64,000 bases of DNA from Streptomyces sp. Tue6028 (GTDB taxonomy: Bacteria > Actinomycetota > Actinomycetes > Streptomycetales > Streptomycetaceae), in assembly GCF_002300165.1 (NCBI RefSeq), contig NZ_MLCE01000022.1:164928-228927 (forward strand), in the 5' to 3' direction. The position numbers were made by a program, and so were the translations under genes. Shown piece by piece: positions 18,571-26,547 of this stretch (its first letter is position 1; each line of letters begins with the position of its first letter). The notes under the pieces were generated by a model that did no database searches, was not told where the DNA came from, and saw only the letters and a list, made by a program, of their open reading frames with translations.

Positions 18571-19916
18571 GACGCCCGCGCCAGGGCCGCGGCGTACGAG
18601 AGGGTGCGGGCGCCCCGGTGGGCGGCGACGTACTTCCGGGCGGCGGCCTGGGTGACGAAGGGGTGCAGCTCGTCGCCGTCGGCCACCCACACCGACCTGT
18701 CCGCGAACCAGAGGGTTCCGGTGGTGGTGTCGGGGACGTACGCGGCGCGGAGGGTGGAGCGGTGCGCGGCCACGTAGCGCAGGAGGGCGGTGGGGGAGTC
18801 GAAGGCGCGGGTGGTGGCGGCGCCCTCGGGCCACGCCTCGCTCGCGGCCGGCGGGGGCGCCGCGGCGAGCTGGTCGGCGTACGCGGCCGGGCCGAGCGCA
18901 CGCTTGACGTACCGGTCGTCGACGAAGGCGTCCACGTCCACGTCGCCGACGAGTTTCGCCGACTTCAGGATCGCGACGTCCTTCTTCAGGGCGGAGACCA
19001 GGCGGGGCTGGAGCGCCGGACCGAAGGTGGCCGTGCCGTGCGCGCCGTTGTAGAGGTAGACGACCTCGGCGGGCAGCCCGGTGGCCTTCGCGACCTTCTC
19101 CGCCGCGGCCACCGGGTGGTCGTGCAGGTAGTCCGTCGCCTCCGACTGGGCCTTCAGGAAGGCCTCCAGGACGGCCGGGTGCTTCTTGGCGAAGTCCTCC
19201 CGGGCGGTCACGCCGTGGAAGGTCGGCAGGTTCAGTTCGGCGCCGTCGTACAGGGCCTTCGCCTTGCCCTGGTAGGCGAGCAGACCGGGCCAGGCGACGA
19301 ACTGCGACAGTGCGTCCGCGCTGCCCGCCGTGAGCGCCGAAGCACCCACCGCGGGCTGCTGGTTGAGCTTCTGGATTCCCTTGTCCGGGTCGATGCCGGC
19401 GCGCTGGAGGGCCCGCACGAGGGTGCCGTCGGCGGCCGAGCCGACACTCGTCGACACCTTCTTGCCGCGCAGGTCACTCAGGGAACGAAGCTTCGAATCC
19501 GGGGCCGTGACGATGGTGTTGAGGCCGCCGCGGAGGTTGTAGCCGGTGACGGAGACCAGGTGGGTGGGGCGCCCCAGCTGCTTGCCGCGGGCCGCGTTGA
19601 TGAGGAGCGGGAAGTCGCCCATCGAACCGATGTCGATCTTCCCGGCGGTCATCTGGGCGGTGATCGGGGCGCCGGTCGCGTAGTCCTGCCAGTTCACCTT
19701 GTACGTGGTGCCGTCACCGAGGGCGTCGAGCTGCTTCTCGAAGGAGCCGAGCGAGCGCAGCAGGGTGCCGGCCGTGACGGTGTTGATCGTCTTGGACTGG
19801 TAGCCGACGGTGACGGTGACCGTGGAGCCGTCGCCGGCCGCCGTGTCCGCGCCGCACGCGGTCAGGGGAAGGACCAGAGCCGCCGTGGTGAGGGCGGCGA
19901 TCGCTTTGTGTCTCAT
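18567..19916 (-). CDS. ABC substrate-binding lipoprotein with NosL-like C-terminus
   Basis: Secreted lipoprotein of 449 residues. Residues 1-21 are a signal peptide ending in the lipobox LTAC (Cys21). Residues 30-350 form an SsuA/TauA/NrtA-like periplasmic-binding fold (VGYQSKTINTVTAGTLLRSLG, ending in features such as DIGSMGDFPLL and HPAVLEAFLKAQ). Residues 371-449 are an extra domain whose pattern (LWFADRSVWVADGDELHPFV, then AARKYVAAHRGARTLSYAAAL) resembles the end of NosL-family copper lipoproteins, although the metal-binding Cys/Met part of NosL is not evident. This is my own pattern match and needs a profile search. It is encoded directly before the permease, with a 4-bp overlap. Confidence 0.85.
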   Translation of the reverse strand: MRHKAIAALTTAALVLPLTACGADTAAGDGSTVTVTVGYQSKTINTVTAGTLLRSLGSFEKQLDALGDGTTYKVNWQDYATGAPITAQMTAGKIDIGSMGDFPLLINAARGKQLGRPTHLVSVTGYNLRGGLNTIVTAPDSKLRSLSDLRGKKVSTSVGSAADGTLVRALQRAGIDPDKGIQKLNQQPAVGASALTAGSADALSQFVAWPGLLAYQGKAKALYDGAELNLPTFHGVTAREDFAKKHPAVLEAFLKAQSEATDYLHDHPVAAAEKVAKATGLPAEVVYLYNGAHGTATFGPALQPRLVSALKKDVAILKSAKLVGDVDVDAFVDDRYVKRALGPAAYADQLAAAPPPAASEAWPEGAATTRAFDSPTALLRYVAAHRSTLRAAYVPDTTTGTLWFADRSVWVADGDELHPFVTQAAARKYVAAHRGARTLSYAAALARAS

Positions 19917-19931
19917 GGGGGTTCGGGCCTC

Positions 19932-20159
19932 TCACCGCAGCAGATAGGGCATGTCGACCGTGACGGCCCCGGTGGGGCAGCGCGCGGCGCACGGGCCGCA
20001 GTACCAGCACTCGTCGACGTGCATGTACGCCTTGCCGCTGCTCTCGTCGATGGCGAGGGAGTCCAGCGGGCACATGTCGACGCACAGGGTGCAGCCGTCG
20101 ATGCACTTCGACTCGTCGATGGTCACGGGCACGTCGGCCCGCTGGGGTGCCAAGGGCAT
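19932..20159 (-). CDS. AprB-like two-cluster ferredoxin
   Basis: A 75-residue 2[4Fe-4S] ferredoxin. First ligand set CIDGCTLCVDMCP, second CWYCGPCAARCP. The order KAYMHVDECWYC before the second cluster is close to what adenylylsulfate reductase beta subunits show. The upstream in-frame extension is discarded because ATG 20159 is preceded by GGAGACAGCC and gives the compact product MPLAPQRADV. It sits between the regulator and the binding-protein gene, and is the natural electron partner for the AprA-like flavoprotein four genes downstream. Unlike AprB it lacks a long C-terminal tail. Confidence 0.85.
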   Translation of the reverse strand: MPLAPQRADVPVTIDESKCIDGCTLCVDMCPLDSLAIDESSGKAYMHVDECWYCGPCAARCPTGAVTVDMPYLLR

Positions 20160-20216
20160 GGCTGTCTCCAGGAAGGTCCTGCGGGATACGGAAGGGGTGA
20201 GGTGCACAGGGGGTGC

Positions 20217-20996
20217 TCAGCGGGCGCGGCGGAGCTGTCCGCTCATGCTGATGCGGTCTCCGCGGAAGCGGATGAACTCCAGGTCCACGGGGCGGCCGTC
20301 GGCGAGATGGGTGAGCCGTTCCAGCATGAGGACGGCGGTGCCGCGCGGGGCCTGGAGCACGGCGGCGGAGTGCGCGTCCGCGTTCACCGCCTCCAGGGTG
20401 ATGTCGGCGTGCCCGAGGGGCTGTCCCGTGATGGCTTCCAGGAGGCGGAAGACGTCGGTGTTCTCCAGGTCGGCGGCGAGCAGGTCGGCACCGAGGTCGA
20501 GGGGGATGTAGGTGAGGTCGAGAGAGAGCGGGAGGCCGTCCAGGCGGCGGAGGCGTTCGATGTAGAGGACGTCGGCACCGGGGGCGATGCCGAGGCGGTC
20601 GGCCACGGGGGCGGGTGCGGCCACCGGGCCCATCGAGCGGACCTCATTGCTGACCTGGCCGTGTTCGCGCAGGGTCTCCGCGAGTCCCATCAGCCGGTCG
20701 AGTCCCTGCGGGTATTTCTGTGCCACGACGACGGTGCCGACGCCGGGCAGTCGTTCCACCAGGCCTTCGGCGCGCAGCAGGTCCAGGGCCTGGCGGACGG
20801 TGTTGCGCGAGGCGCGGTAGTCCGTGCCGAGGGCGGCCTCGTGCGGCAGGGAGCCGTCCGGATAGCCGCCGGTCAGCACCTGCCGGCGGAGGAGGTCGGC
20901 GAGTTGCCGCGCCCGGTCCGCGCGCAGCCGACGCCGGCGGGCGGCGACGGTGGTCGCGCCCTGGCCGGCGTGGTCGCGGATGCGGTCGGTGAGCAT
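20217..20996 (-). CDS. GntR/UTRA-family transcriptional regulator
   Basis: DNA-binding regulator of about 259 residues. The winged helix-turn-helix includes ASRNTVRQALDLLRAEGLVE followed by the wing PGVGTVV (near residues 60-95). Residues 100-255 are a UTRA effector-binding domain (DVLYIERLRR, LSLDLTYIPLDLG, TAVLMLERLTH). The gene is first in the - strand cluster, so it most likely controls the ferredoxin/ABC/flavoprotein operon in response to its substrate or a product. The start MLTDRIRDHAG is preferred over the longer open frame, which runs into repeat-like intergenic DNA. Confidence 0.9.
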   Translation of the reverse strand: MLTDRIRDHAGQGATTVAARRRRLRADRARQLADLLRRQVLTGGYPDGSLPHEAALGTDYRASRNTVRQALDLLRAEGLVERLPGVGTVVVAQKYPQGLDRLMGLAETLREHGQVSNEVRSMGPVAAPAPVADRLGIAPGADVLYIERLRRLDGLPLSLDLTYIPLDLGADLLAADLENTDVFRLLEAITGQPLGHADITLEAVNADAHSAAVLQAPRGTAVLMLERLTHLADGRPVDLEFIRFRGDRISMSGQLRRAR

Positions 20997-21166
20997 GCGC
21001 CGGACGATACCGACGCGGTGCGGCGAGTGGTGTTGCTGGAGTGTTGCGCCACCTGGGCACGCGGCGGGCGCTGCCCTGACCTGCGGCTTTCGATGCCGCC
21101 GTCGAAGATCTGCCACCGGCGGCGGAGGCGGGGCGGGGGCCGATTCGACCCCCGGACCCCGTGCCT
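20997..21166. other. Intergenic stretch upstream of the GntR gene
   Basis: This begins the 366-base gap between the GntR start and the fumarylacetoacetase stop. It should contain the promoter of the GntR-led cluster (reading to the left). I see no clear -35/-10 pair or inverted operator. The rest of the gap is filled by a 35-bp tandem repeat. Confidence 0.4.
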
Positions 21167-21370
21167 CCGCGGCGCCGGGCGTGCCCCTGGGCCTCGGGCT
21201 TCCGCGGCGCCGGGCGTGCCCTTGGGCGTTGGGCTTCCGTTGCGCCGGGCGTGCCCTTGGGCGTTGGGCTTCCGCGGCGCCGGGCGTGCGCCTGGGCGTT
21301 GGGCTTCCGCGGCGCCGGGCGTGTGCCCAGGCCCCCGGCCTCCGCGGCGCCGGACGTGCTTCTTAGGCCT
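21167..21370. repeat. 35-bp intergenic tandem repeat, six copies
   Basis: Copies start at 21167, 21202, 21237, 21272, 21307 and a shorter, diverged one at 21342. Each begins with CCGCGGCGCCGGGCGTG (one copy CCGTTGCG...) and usually ends in TTGGGCGTTGGGCTT. The unit is not a multiple of three and no believable gene spans it. The last copy overlaps the 3' end of the fumarylacetoacetase gene, whose final codons look like a diverged partial unit. Confidence 0.9.
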
Positions 21371-22604
21371 CCGTGACGCCGGCGGCGCTCGTGATGCGGC
21401 CGCGGACCTCTCCCAGCCCCACCTTGGTTCCGCCGGGGCCGGGTGCCCAGGCCGTCAGGGTCACCTCGTCGCCGTCCTCCAGGAAGGTGCGCTTGCCGTC
21501 GGGGAGTTCGAGCGGGTCGCGGCCGTTCCAGGTGAGTTCCAGGAGGGAACCGCGTTCGGCGTCGGAGGGGCCGCTGACGGTGCCGGAGCCGTACAGGTCG
21601 CCGGTGCGCAGGGAGGCGCCGTTCACCGTCATGTGGGCGAGCTGCTGCGCGGCCGTCCAGTACATGGTGGAGAAGGGCGGTTCGGAGACGACGTGACCGT
21701 TGATCGCCACGGAGATCCGCAGGTCGTAGCCGCCCGGCTCCTCGACGGAGTCGTCGAGGTAGGGGAGCAGGGGATGCGTGCGGGCGGGCGGCGCGACGAG
21801 GGCGCTGTCCAGGGCGTCGAGCGGGGTGATCCACGCCGACACCGATGTGGCGAAGGACTTGCCGAGGAAGGGGCCGAGGGGCACGTACTCCCACGCCTGG
21901 ATGTCGCGCGCCGACCAGTCGTTGAGGAGGCACAGGCCGAAGACGTGGTCGCGGAAGGAGGAGAGCGGGACGGGCGTGCCCATGGGTGAGGGGGCGCCGA
22001 CCACGAAACCGACCTCCGCCTCGATGTCGAGACGGACGGAGGGACCGAAGACGGGCTCGGCCTCGGTGGGCGCCTTCCGCTGGCCGGAGGGGCGTACGAC
22101 GTCCGTACCGGACACCACGACCGTGCCGGAGCGGCCGTGGTAACCGATCGGCAGGTGCTTCCAGTTGGGGGTGAGGGAGTCGGCGGCGTCGGGTCGGAAG
22201 ATCTGACCGACGTTCCGGGCGTGGTTCTCGGAGGCGTAGAAGTCGACGTAGTCCGCCACCTCGAAGGGAAGGTGCAGCGTGACCTCGGACAGCGGGTGGA
22301 CGTGCGGTTCGAGGGTCTCCCGGTGGGCCGGGACGGTCACCCAGGCCGTGAGCGCCCGGCGTACGTCGGACCAGGTGGTGCGGCCGGCCGCGAGCAGCGG
22401 GTTCAGCGTGGGCTGCGCCAGGAGCTCGGCGTACGGGGAACCGAGCGCGCGGGCGGCGGCACCCGCGTCGAGCACGTGGTCGCCGAGCCGGACGCCGACG
22501 CGCCGCTCCGCGGAACCGCCCGGGTCGCCGTTCGGGGAGAACACGCCGTACGGAAGGTTGTGCGGGCCGAAGGGATCGCCCTCGGGGACATCGAAGGGGG
22601 GCAT
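21363..22604 (-). CDS. fahA: Fumarylacetoacetase
   Basis: Last enzyme of tyrosine/homogentisate breakdown, cleaving fumarylacetoacetate to fumarate and acetoacetate. The protein is about 413 residues, the usual length. Visible features: N-terminal FAH domain (PYGVFSP, DAGAA), DFYASENHARNVG with the catalytic His region, PIGYHGRSGTVVVSG, EAEVGFVVG (metal-ligand Glu residues), and LLNDWSARDIQAWEYVPLGP. ATG 22604 is preceded by GAGG and gives MPPFDVPEGDPFGPHNLPYG; a longer upstream frame is not supported. It is a single gene transcribed away from the ATP-grasp gene. The 3' end merges with the 35-bp repeat array. Confidence 0.95.
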   Translation of the reverse strand: MPPFDVPEGDPFGPHNLPYGVFSPNGDPGGSAERRVGVRLGDHVLDAGAAARALGSPYAELLAQPTLNPLLAAGRTTWSDVRRALTAWVTVPAHRETLEPHVHPLSEVTLHLPFEVADYVDFYASENHARNVGQIFRPDAADSLTPNWKHLPIGYHGRSGTVVVSGTDVVRPSGQRKAPTEAEPVFGPSVRLDIEAEVGFVVGAPSPMGTPVPLSSFRDHVFGLCLLNDWSARDIQAWEYVPLGPFLGKSFATSVSAWITPLDALDSALVAPPARTHPLLPYLDDSVEEPGGYDLRISVAINGHVVSEPPFSTMYWTAAQQLAHMTVNGASLRTGDLYGSGTVSGPSDAERGSLLELTWNGRDPLELPDGKRTFLEDGDEVTLTAWAPGPGGTKVGLGEVRGRITSAAGVTEA

Positions 22605-22654
22605 CGGTAGGTGCCTCGCTTTCGGATTCGTACGCGTCGTCTGATCCAGGTGTG

Positions 22655-22671
22655 CCACACGTTCTGTGTGG
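22655..22671. promoter_or_regulatory. Inverted repeat upstream of fahA
   Basis: CCACAC-GTTCT-GTGTGG, a 6-bp palindrome with a 5-base gap, within a larger TGTGCC...GGCACA arrangement, 51 bases before the fahA start. Position and symmetry suit a regulator-binding site, but I cannot name the regulator. Confidence 0.45.
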
Positions 22672-22730
22672 TCGCGGCACACGTTACGGGGGAGTGACCC
22701 TGCTGTGGCAGTGCCTAAAGAGTTTGCAAT

Positions 22731-22773
22731 GTCCGAATTTTCCTTGTCGGACGTGGCAATTCCGGCTTAGCGT
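22731..22773 (+). promoter_or_regulatory. Likely promoter and palindrome before the ATP-grasp gene
   Basis: A locally AT-rich patch carries the inverted repeat GTCCGA-N10-TCGGAC (22731-22752). Overlapping it is a plausible -35 TTGTCG (22744-22749), then 18 bases, then -10 TAGCGT (22768-22773). The palindrome covers the -35, as a repressor site would. Inference from pattern only. Confidence 0.4.
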
Positions 22774-22830
22774 CCTTTGGGGACACGGACGGGGTGGGTC
22801 CGGTCCGTAGGGGGACGCGTGGGGGGACCC

Positions 22831-24093
22831 GTGGCCAGGAGCTCCAGAAGTGCGCCGGTGCACGCCGACCAGCATGTTCCGGGCCTCATCGTGAAGTTCG
22901 GCGACTATCCGCTGCATCACGGTGGGGTGGGTGCCATCCGGAGTCTGGGCCGGCTGGGCATCCCGATGTATGCGATCACCGAGGACCGTTACACACCGGC
23001 CGCGAGCTCGCGCTATCTGCGCCGTGCGTTCGTCTGGCCGACGACGGGGACGGAGGAACCGGAGCGGCTCGTCGAGGGGCTGCTGCGGATCGGCGGGCGG
23101 ATCGGGCGGCCGACGGTCCTCGTGCCGACGGACGAGGAGGCCGCCGTCCTCATCGCCGAGCACCAGGACGAGTTGGGCGACCGCTTCCTCTTCCCGCGCG
23201 TGGACGCCAAGCTGCCCCGCCGGCTCGCCAGCAAGCAGGGGCTGCACGAACTGTGCGTCGAACACGGCATCCCCAGTCCTGCGGCGGCCTTTCCGCAGTC
23301 GTACGAGGACATCGTGGAGTTCGCCGAGAGCGCCCGCTTTCCCGTCGTCGCCAAGAACCGCGAGGCGTTCGTGCGCCGCAGCCGCCCCGCCGTGAACGGC
23401 ACGACCCGGATCGCGACCCGCGAGGGCCTGCTGACGCTCGCCCGGGACTGGGGCCCGCAACCGGGCGTGATCCTCCAGGAGTACCTGCCCAGGGAGGACG
23501 CGGAGGACTGGATCGTGCACGCGTACTTCGACGCGGACTCGACGCCGCTCGCGATGTTCACGGGCGTCAAGGTCCGCTCCTGGCCGCCGCACGCGGGCAT
23601 GACGGCGAACGCGTACGTCGTCGACAACCCGGAACTCGCCGACCTCGCCGCCCGGTTCATCAAGGAGATCGGCTTCAGCGGCATCATCGACCTCGACCTG
23701 CGCTTCGACCGGCGCGACGGGCAGTACAAGCTCCTCGACTTCAACCCGCGGATGGGCGCGCAGTTCCGTCTCTTCGAGAACGAGTCGGGGATCGACGTCG
23801 TCCGCGCCATGCATCTGGATCTGACGGGGCGCGCCGTTCCGGAGGGGGAACAGCGGGCCGGTCACCGCTACGTCGTGGAGAACATCGACCTGCCGGCGCT
23901 GCTCGCCTACCGGCGCAGCGGCTACACGACACCGCACGCGCCGACTCGCGCGAGCGGTACGGAGCTGGCCTGGCTCGCGGGTGACGACCTGCGGCCGTTC
24001 TTCACGATGCTCGCGCGCTTCGTGCGGCCGGGCGCGAAGCACCTGTATCAGCTGTGGCGCACCAACCGCCGCGGCAGCACCACCACGAAGTGA
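22831..24093 (+). CDS. ATP-grasp superfamily protein (carboxylate-amine ligase-like)
   Basis: About 420 residues of the ATP-grasp fold, related to carbamoyl-phosphate-synthase-like and carboxylate-amine ligases. An N-terminal pre-ATP-grasp region (VKFGDYPLHHGGVGAIRSLG, ITEDRYTPAA) is followed by the ATP-binding part (FPVVAKNREAFVRRSRP with the nucleotide-binding Lys, VILQEYLP) and the metal-binding end IIDLDLRFDRR...LLDFNPRMGAQF, with the Asp/Asn ligands. Such enzymes join a carboxylate to an amine or thiol via an acylphosphate. GTG 22831 with GGGGGGA just upstream is chosen; starts at 22777 or 22819 are possible. It is followed after 34 bases by a flavin oxidoreductase gene, so the two probably act on one small molecule. 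Substrate unknown. Confidence 0.8.
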   Translation: MARSSRSAPVHADQHVPGLIVKFGDYPLHHGGVGAIRSLGRLGIPMYAITEDRYTPAASSRYLRRAFVWPTTGTEEPERLVEGLLRIGGRIGRPTVLVPTDEEAAVLIAEHQDELGDRFLFPRVDAKLPRRLASKQGLHELCVEHGIPSPAAAFPQSYEDIVEFAESARFPVVAKNREAFVRRSRPAVNGTTRIATREGLLTLARDWGPQPGVILQEYLPREDAEDWIVHAYFDADSTPLAMFTGVKVRSWPPHAGMTANAYVVDNPELADLAARFIKEIGFSGIIDLDLRFDRRDGQYKLLDFNPRMGAQFRLFENESGIDVVRAMHLDLTGRAVPEGEQRAGHRYVVENIDLPALLAYRRSGYTTPHAPTRASGTELAWLAGDDLRPFFTMLARFVRPGAKHLYQLWRTNRRGSTTTK

Positions 24094-24127
24094 CGGCAGA
24101 CGTCCGACGTCCTGGGGAGGGGACTTC

Positions 24128-25387
24128 GTGATTCATCCGGTAGCAGTCATCGGTGCCGGGCCGTTCGGCCTGTCGACCGCGGCCCATCTGCGGGCCCGCG
24201 GTGTCCCGGTGCGTGTCTTCGGCGAGCCCATGGTGAGCTGGCGCGACCACATGCCCGAGGGAATGCTCCTCAAGTCGACCCCGGCCGCATCCACCATCGA
24301 CGCCCCGCAGCGCGGGCACACACTCCTCGACTACTGCGACGCGGCCGGCATACCGCGCCTCGTCACGGACGAGGACATCATCCCCGTCGAGACGTTCATC
24401 GCGTACGGCGAGTGGTTCCAGCAGAAGCTGGTGCCCGAGCTGGAGCGGGTGCGGGTCGTCTCCGTCGACCGCAAGGCCGGCCGCGGCCGCTCCGGCGGCT
24501 CCGGCGGCTCCGCCCGCCCCGGGCCCGACGAGAGCGCGGACGGCTTCGAACTCAAGCTGGACTCCGGTGAGTTGTTCACCGCTCGGGCTGTCGTGGTGGC
24601 CACCGGCCTGTCCGGGCTCGACCATCTGCCTCCCGAGCTCGCGAGCGTGGCGGCCGACGGGCCCACCCCCACGGGCCCCGTCTCGCACAGCTCCCAGCAC
24701 CACGACCTGAGCCGCTTCTCCGGCAAGGAGCTGATCGTCGTCGGCGCAGGCCAGTCCGCCCTGGAGACGGCGGCGCTCGCGGCGGAGGCGGGTGCGCGGG
24801 TACGGGTGGTGGCCCGCGGCAGGGGCGCCGTGGACTTCGGCGCGCCCCCGTGGAACCAGCCGAGGCTGCGCCCCGAGTCCCCCTTCGGCCGCGCCTGGTC
24901 CCTGTGGGCCCTGAGCTACTACCCGCAGCCCTATCGCCACCTGCCCGCGAGGGCCCGGCACTACTTGGTGCGCCGGGTGCTCGGCCCGCTCGGCGCCTGG
25001 TGGCTGCGCGACCGCTTCGAGGGCAAGGTCGAGGTCCGAGAGGTCCGGCGGATCGTCCGCGCCCAGGTGCGCGAGGGCAGTCCCGTCCTGACCGTCCGGA
25101 CGCATGAGGGCCGGGCCGAGGAACTCCTCGCCGACCATGTCGTCGCGGCGACCGGCTATCGCGTCGACATCGCGGCGATGGACTTCCTCGGGCATGAGCT
25201 GCGCACCGAACTGGCGGTCAGCCGCGGCACTCCGAGGCTGGGCGCGGGCTACCGCTCCTCCGTCCGCGGCCTGTACTTCACCGGGCTGCCGGCGGCGGCC
25301 TCGTACGGGCCGGTGATGCGGTTCGTGTGCGGGACGGAGTTCGCCTCGCCCCGGCTGACCGGACATCTGGCCGCCGCACACAGGTGA
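24128..25387 (+). CDS. FAD-dependent oxidoreductase (flavin monooxygenase-like)
   Basis: About 419 residues. The N-terminal FAD motif is VIGAGPFGLSTAAHLRARG (residues 6-24), a second dinucleotide motif is VVGAGQSALETAALAAEAG near the middle, and VAATGYRVD sits before the C-terminus; this layout is that of flavin-containing/NAD(P)H-dependent monooxygenases and N-hydroxylases. A Gly/Ser-rich insert (GRGRSGGSGGS) occurs near residue 120. GTG 24128 is preceded by GGGGAGGGGACTTC. It forms a two-gene unit with the ATP-grasp enzyme. I cannot tell whether it hydroxylates, reduces or oxidises, or which compound. Confidence 0.8.
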   Translation: MIHPVAVIGAGPFGLSTAAHLRARGVPVRVFGEPMVSWRDHMPEGMLLKSTPAASTIDAPQRGHTLLDYCDAAGIPRLVTDEDIIPVETFIAYGEWFQQKLVPELERVRVVSVDRKAGRGRSGGSGGSARPGPDESADGFELKLDSGELFTARAVVVATGLSGLDHLPPELASVAADGPTPTGPVSHSSQHHDLSRFSGKELIVVGAGQSALETAALAAEAGARVRVVARGRGAVDFGAPPWNQPRLRPESPFGRAWSLWALSYYPQPYRHLPARARHYLVRRVLGPLGAWWLRDRFEGKVEVREVRRIVRAQVREGSPVLTVRTHEGRAEELLADHVVAATGYRVDIAAMDFLGHELRTELAVSRGTPRLGAGYRSSVRGLYFTGLPAAASYGPVMRFVCGTEFASPRLTGHLAAAHR

Positions 25388-25572
25388 GTTGGGGGAGGGG
25401 CGTCGCGGACGAGGCGGCGCCCCTCGCACTTGCGCGGCTGTGGAGAAGGGGTGTCTCCGCTTACCGCGCGCACGGGTTGTACGGCGAACTGCCCCTGCCG
25501 TCCGGACGGTGAAGGGCGTTGCGGGCGGGATACCGGACGTCGTCCGGTTCACGGCGGGCCGTTGAGTCGTGC

Positions 25573-25591
25573 GATCCGTATTCTTCGGATC
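25573..25591 (+). promoter_or_regulatory. Palindrome with -10-like core at the HAD gene start
   Basis: GATCCG-TATTCTT-CGGATC ends one base before the ATG at 25592. The core TATTCT (25579-25584) would be a -10 for a transcript beginning at or next to the start codon. No convincing -35 lies 17 bases upstream. Together with the poor ribosome site this suggests a leaderless mRNA with an overlapping operator. Confidence 0.4.
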
Positions 25592-26401
25592 ATGGCCGCT
25601 CCGACTGCATATTCACTCATCGCCACTGACCTGGACGGAACGCTGCTGCGCGGCGACGACACCCTCTCCGACCGGTCGCGGGCCGCGCTGGCGAGGGTGG
25701 CCGAGGCGGGTGCCCGGCATCTCGTGGTGACGGGCCGCCCCGCACCGAGGGTGCGGCCGCTGCTGGACGAACTCGGCGGCGAGGGACTGGCGGTGTGCGG
25801 TCAGGGTGCGCAGCTGTACGACGCCGGGGCGGACCGGATGCTGTGGTCGGTGACCCTGGACAGGGAACTGGCGGAGACGGCGCTCGGCAAGATCGAGGCG
25901 GAAGTCGGCCTGCTGTACGCGGCGGTGGACCAGGACGGCGTGGACGGGCTGACCCTGATCGAGCCGGGTTACGTGATGCCCCACCCGACGCTCCCGGCGG
26001 TACGGGTGCGGCGGCGCGACGACCTGTGGACGGAACCCATCAGCAAGGTGCTGCTCCGCCACCCTTCCCTGACCGACGACGAGTTGGCGTCGGCGGCACG
26101 GTCGGTGGTCGGTTCGCTGGCGACGGTCACCATGTCGGGGCCGGGCACCGTCGAACTCCAGCCATGCGGCGTGACCAAGGCGACGGGTCTCGCCCTCGCC
26201 GCGGCGCACCTCGGTCTCACGCCCGCCGAGACCCTCGCCTTCGGCGACATGCCCAATGACATCCCCATGTTCGACTGGGCGGCCCGCGGGATCGCCATGG
26301 CCAACGCGCATCCGGAACTGAAGGCGGTGGCCGACGAGGTGACCTTGTCGAACGAGGACGACGGCATCGCGGTCGTGCTGGAACGGCTCTTCGGGCTGTA
26401 G
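25592..26401 (+). CDS. HAD-superfamily (Cof-type) hydrolase
   Basis: Predicted Cof-like sugar- or nucleotide-phosphatase, 269 residues. Motif I is ATDLDGTLL (Asp13 nucleophile, Asp15), motif II VVTGRPAP, motif III Lys in a segment such as SKVLLRH or GVTKATGLALA, and motif IV GDMPNDIPMF with acidic magnesium ligands. The large C2B cap between motifs II and III fits the Cof/YbiV group. ATG 25592 is used because homologous sequence begins there; a longer in-frame reading from 25430 has an unlikely Cys/Arg-rich N-terminus. A single gene, convergent with the LysM gene; a hairpin lies between them. Confidence 0.9.
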   Translation: MAAPTAYSLIATDLDGTLLRGDDTLSDRSRAALARVAEAGARHLVVTGRPAPRVRPLLDELGGEGLAVCGQGAQLYDAGADRMLWSVTLDRELAETALGKIEAEVGLLYAAVDQDGVDGLTLIEPGYVMPHPTLPAVRVRRRDDLWTEPISKVLLRHPSLTDDELASAARSVVGSLATVTMSGPGTVELQPCGVTKATGLALAAAHLGLTPAETLAFGDMPNDIPMFDWAARGIAMANAHPELKAVADEVTLSNEDDGIAVVLERLFGL

Positions 26402-26487
26402 GCGTCTCGTCGCGGTGCGGACGTCCTGCCGGGGCGCGGACACCTCGGCAGGAGAAAAGCGGAGAAAAACGGACAGAGATGCCGATT

Positions 26488-26520
26488 CGGGGCGCGGGCG
26501 GAGGTCCGCCGCGCGCCCCG
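26488..26520. terminator. Bidirectional hairpin between HAD and LysM genes
   Basis: A 14-bp stem with one bulged base: CGGGGCGCG/GGCGG pairs with CCGCC/(G)/CGCGCCCCG around loop AGGT. It sits in the 146-base gap between two convergent stops and can serve both genes. A weaker 8-bp stem (TCCTGCCG...CGGCAGGA) precedes it at 26424-26453. Confidence 0.7.
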
Positions 26521-26547
26521 AAGAGACGATGTGCCGCTGTCGCCGGG

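Noticed and set aside
21167..21370. CRISPR array
   Set aside because: The units are directly abutting with no unique spacers and no cas genes are nearby.
18618..21989. 1123-codon + strand open frame across the ABC/ferredoxin/GntR genes and the repeat array
   Set aside because: It is antisense to five recognisable genes and crosses the 35-bp array, which is not a multiple of three; composition is that of a GC shadow.
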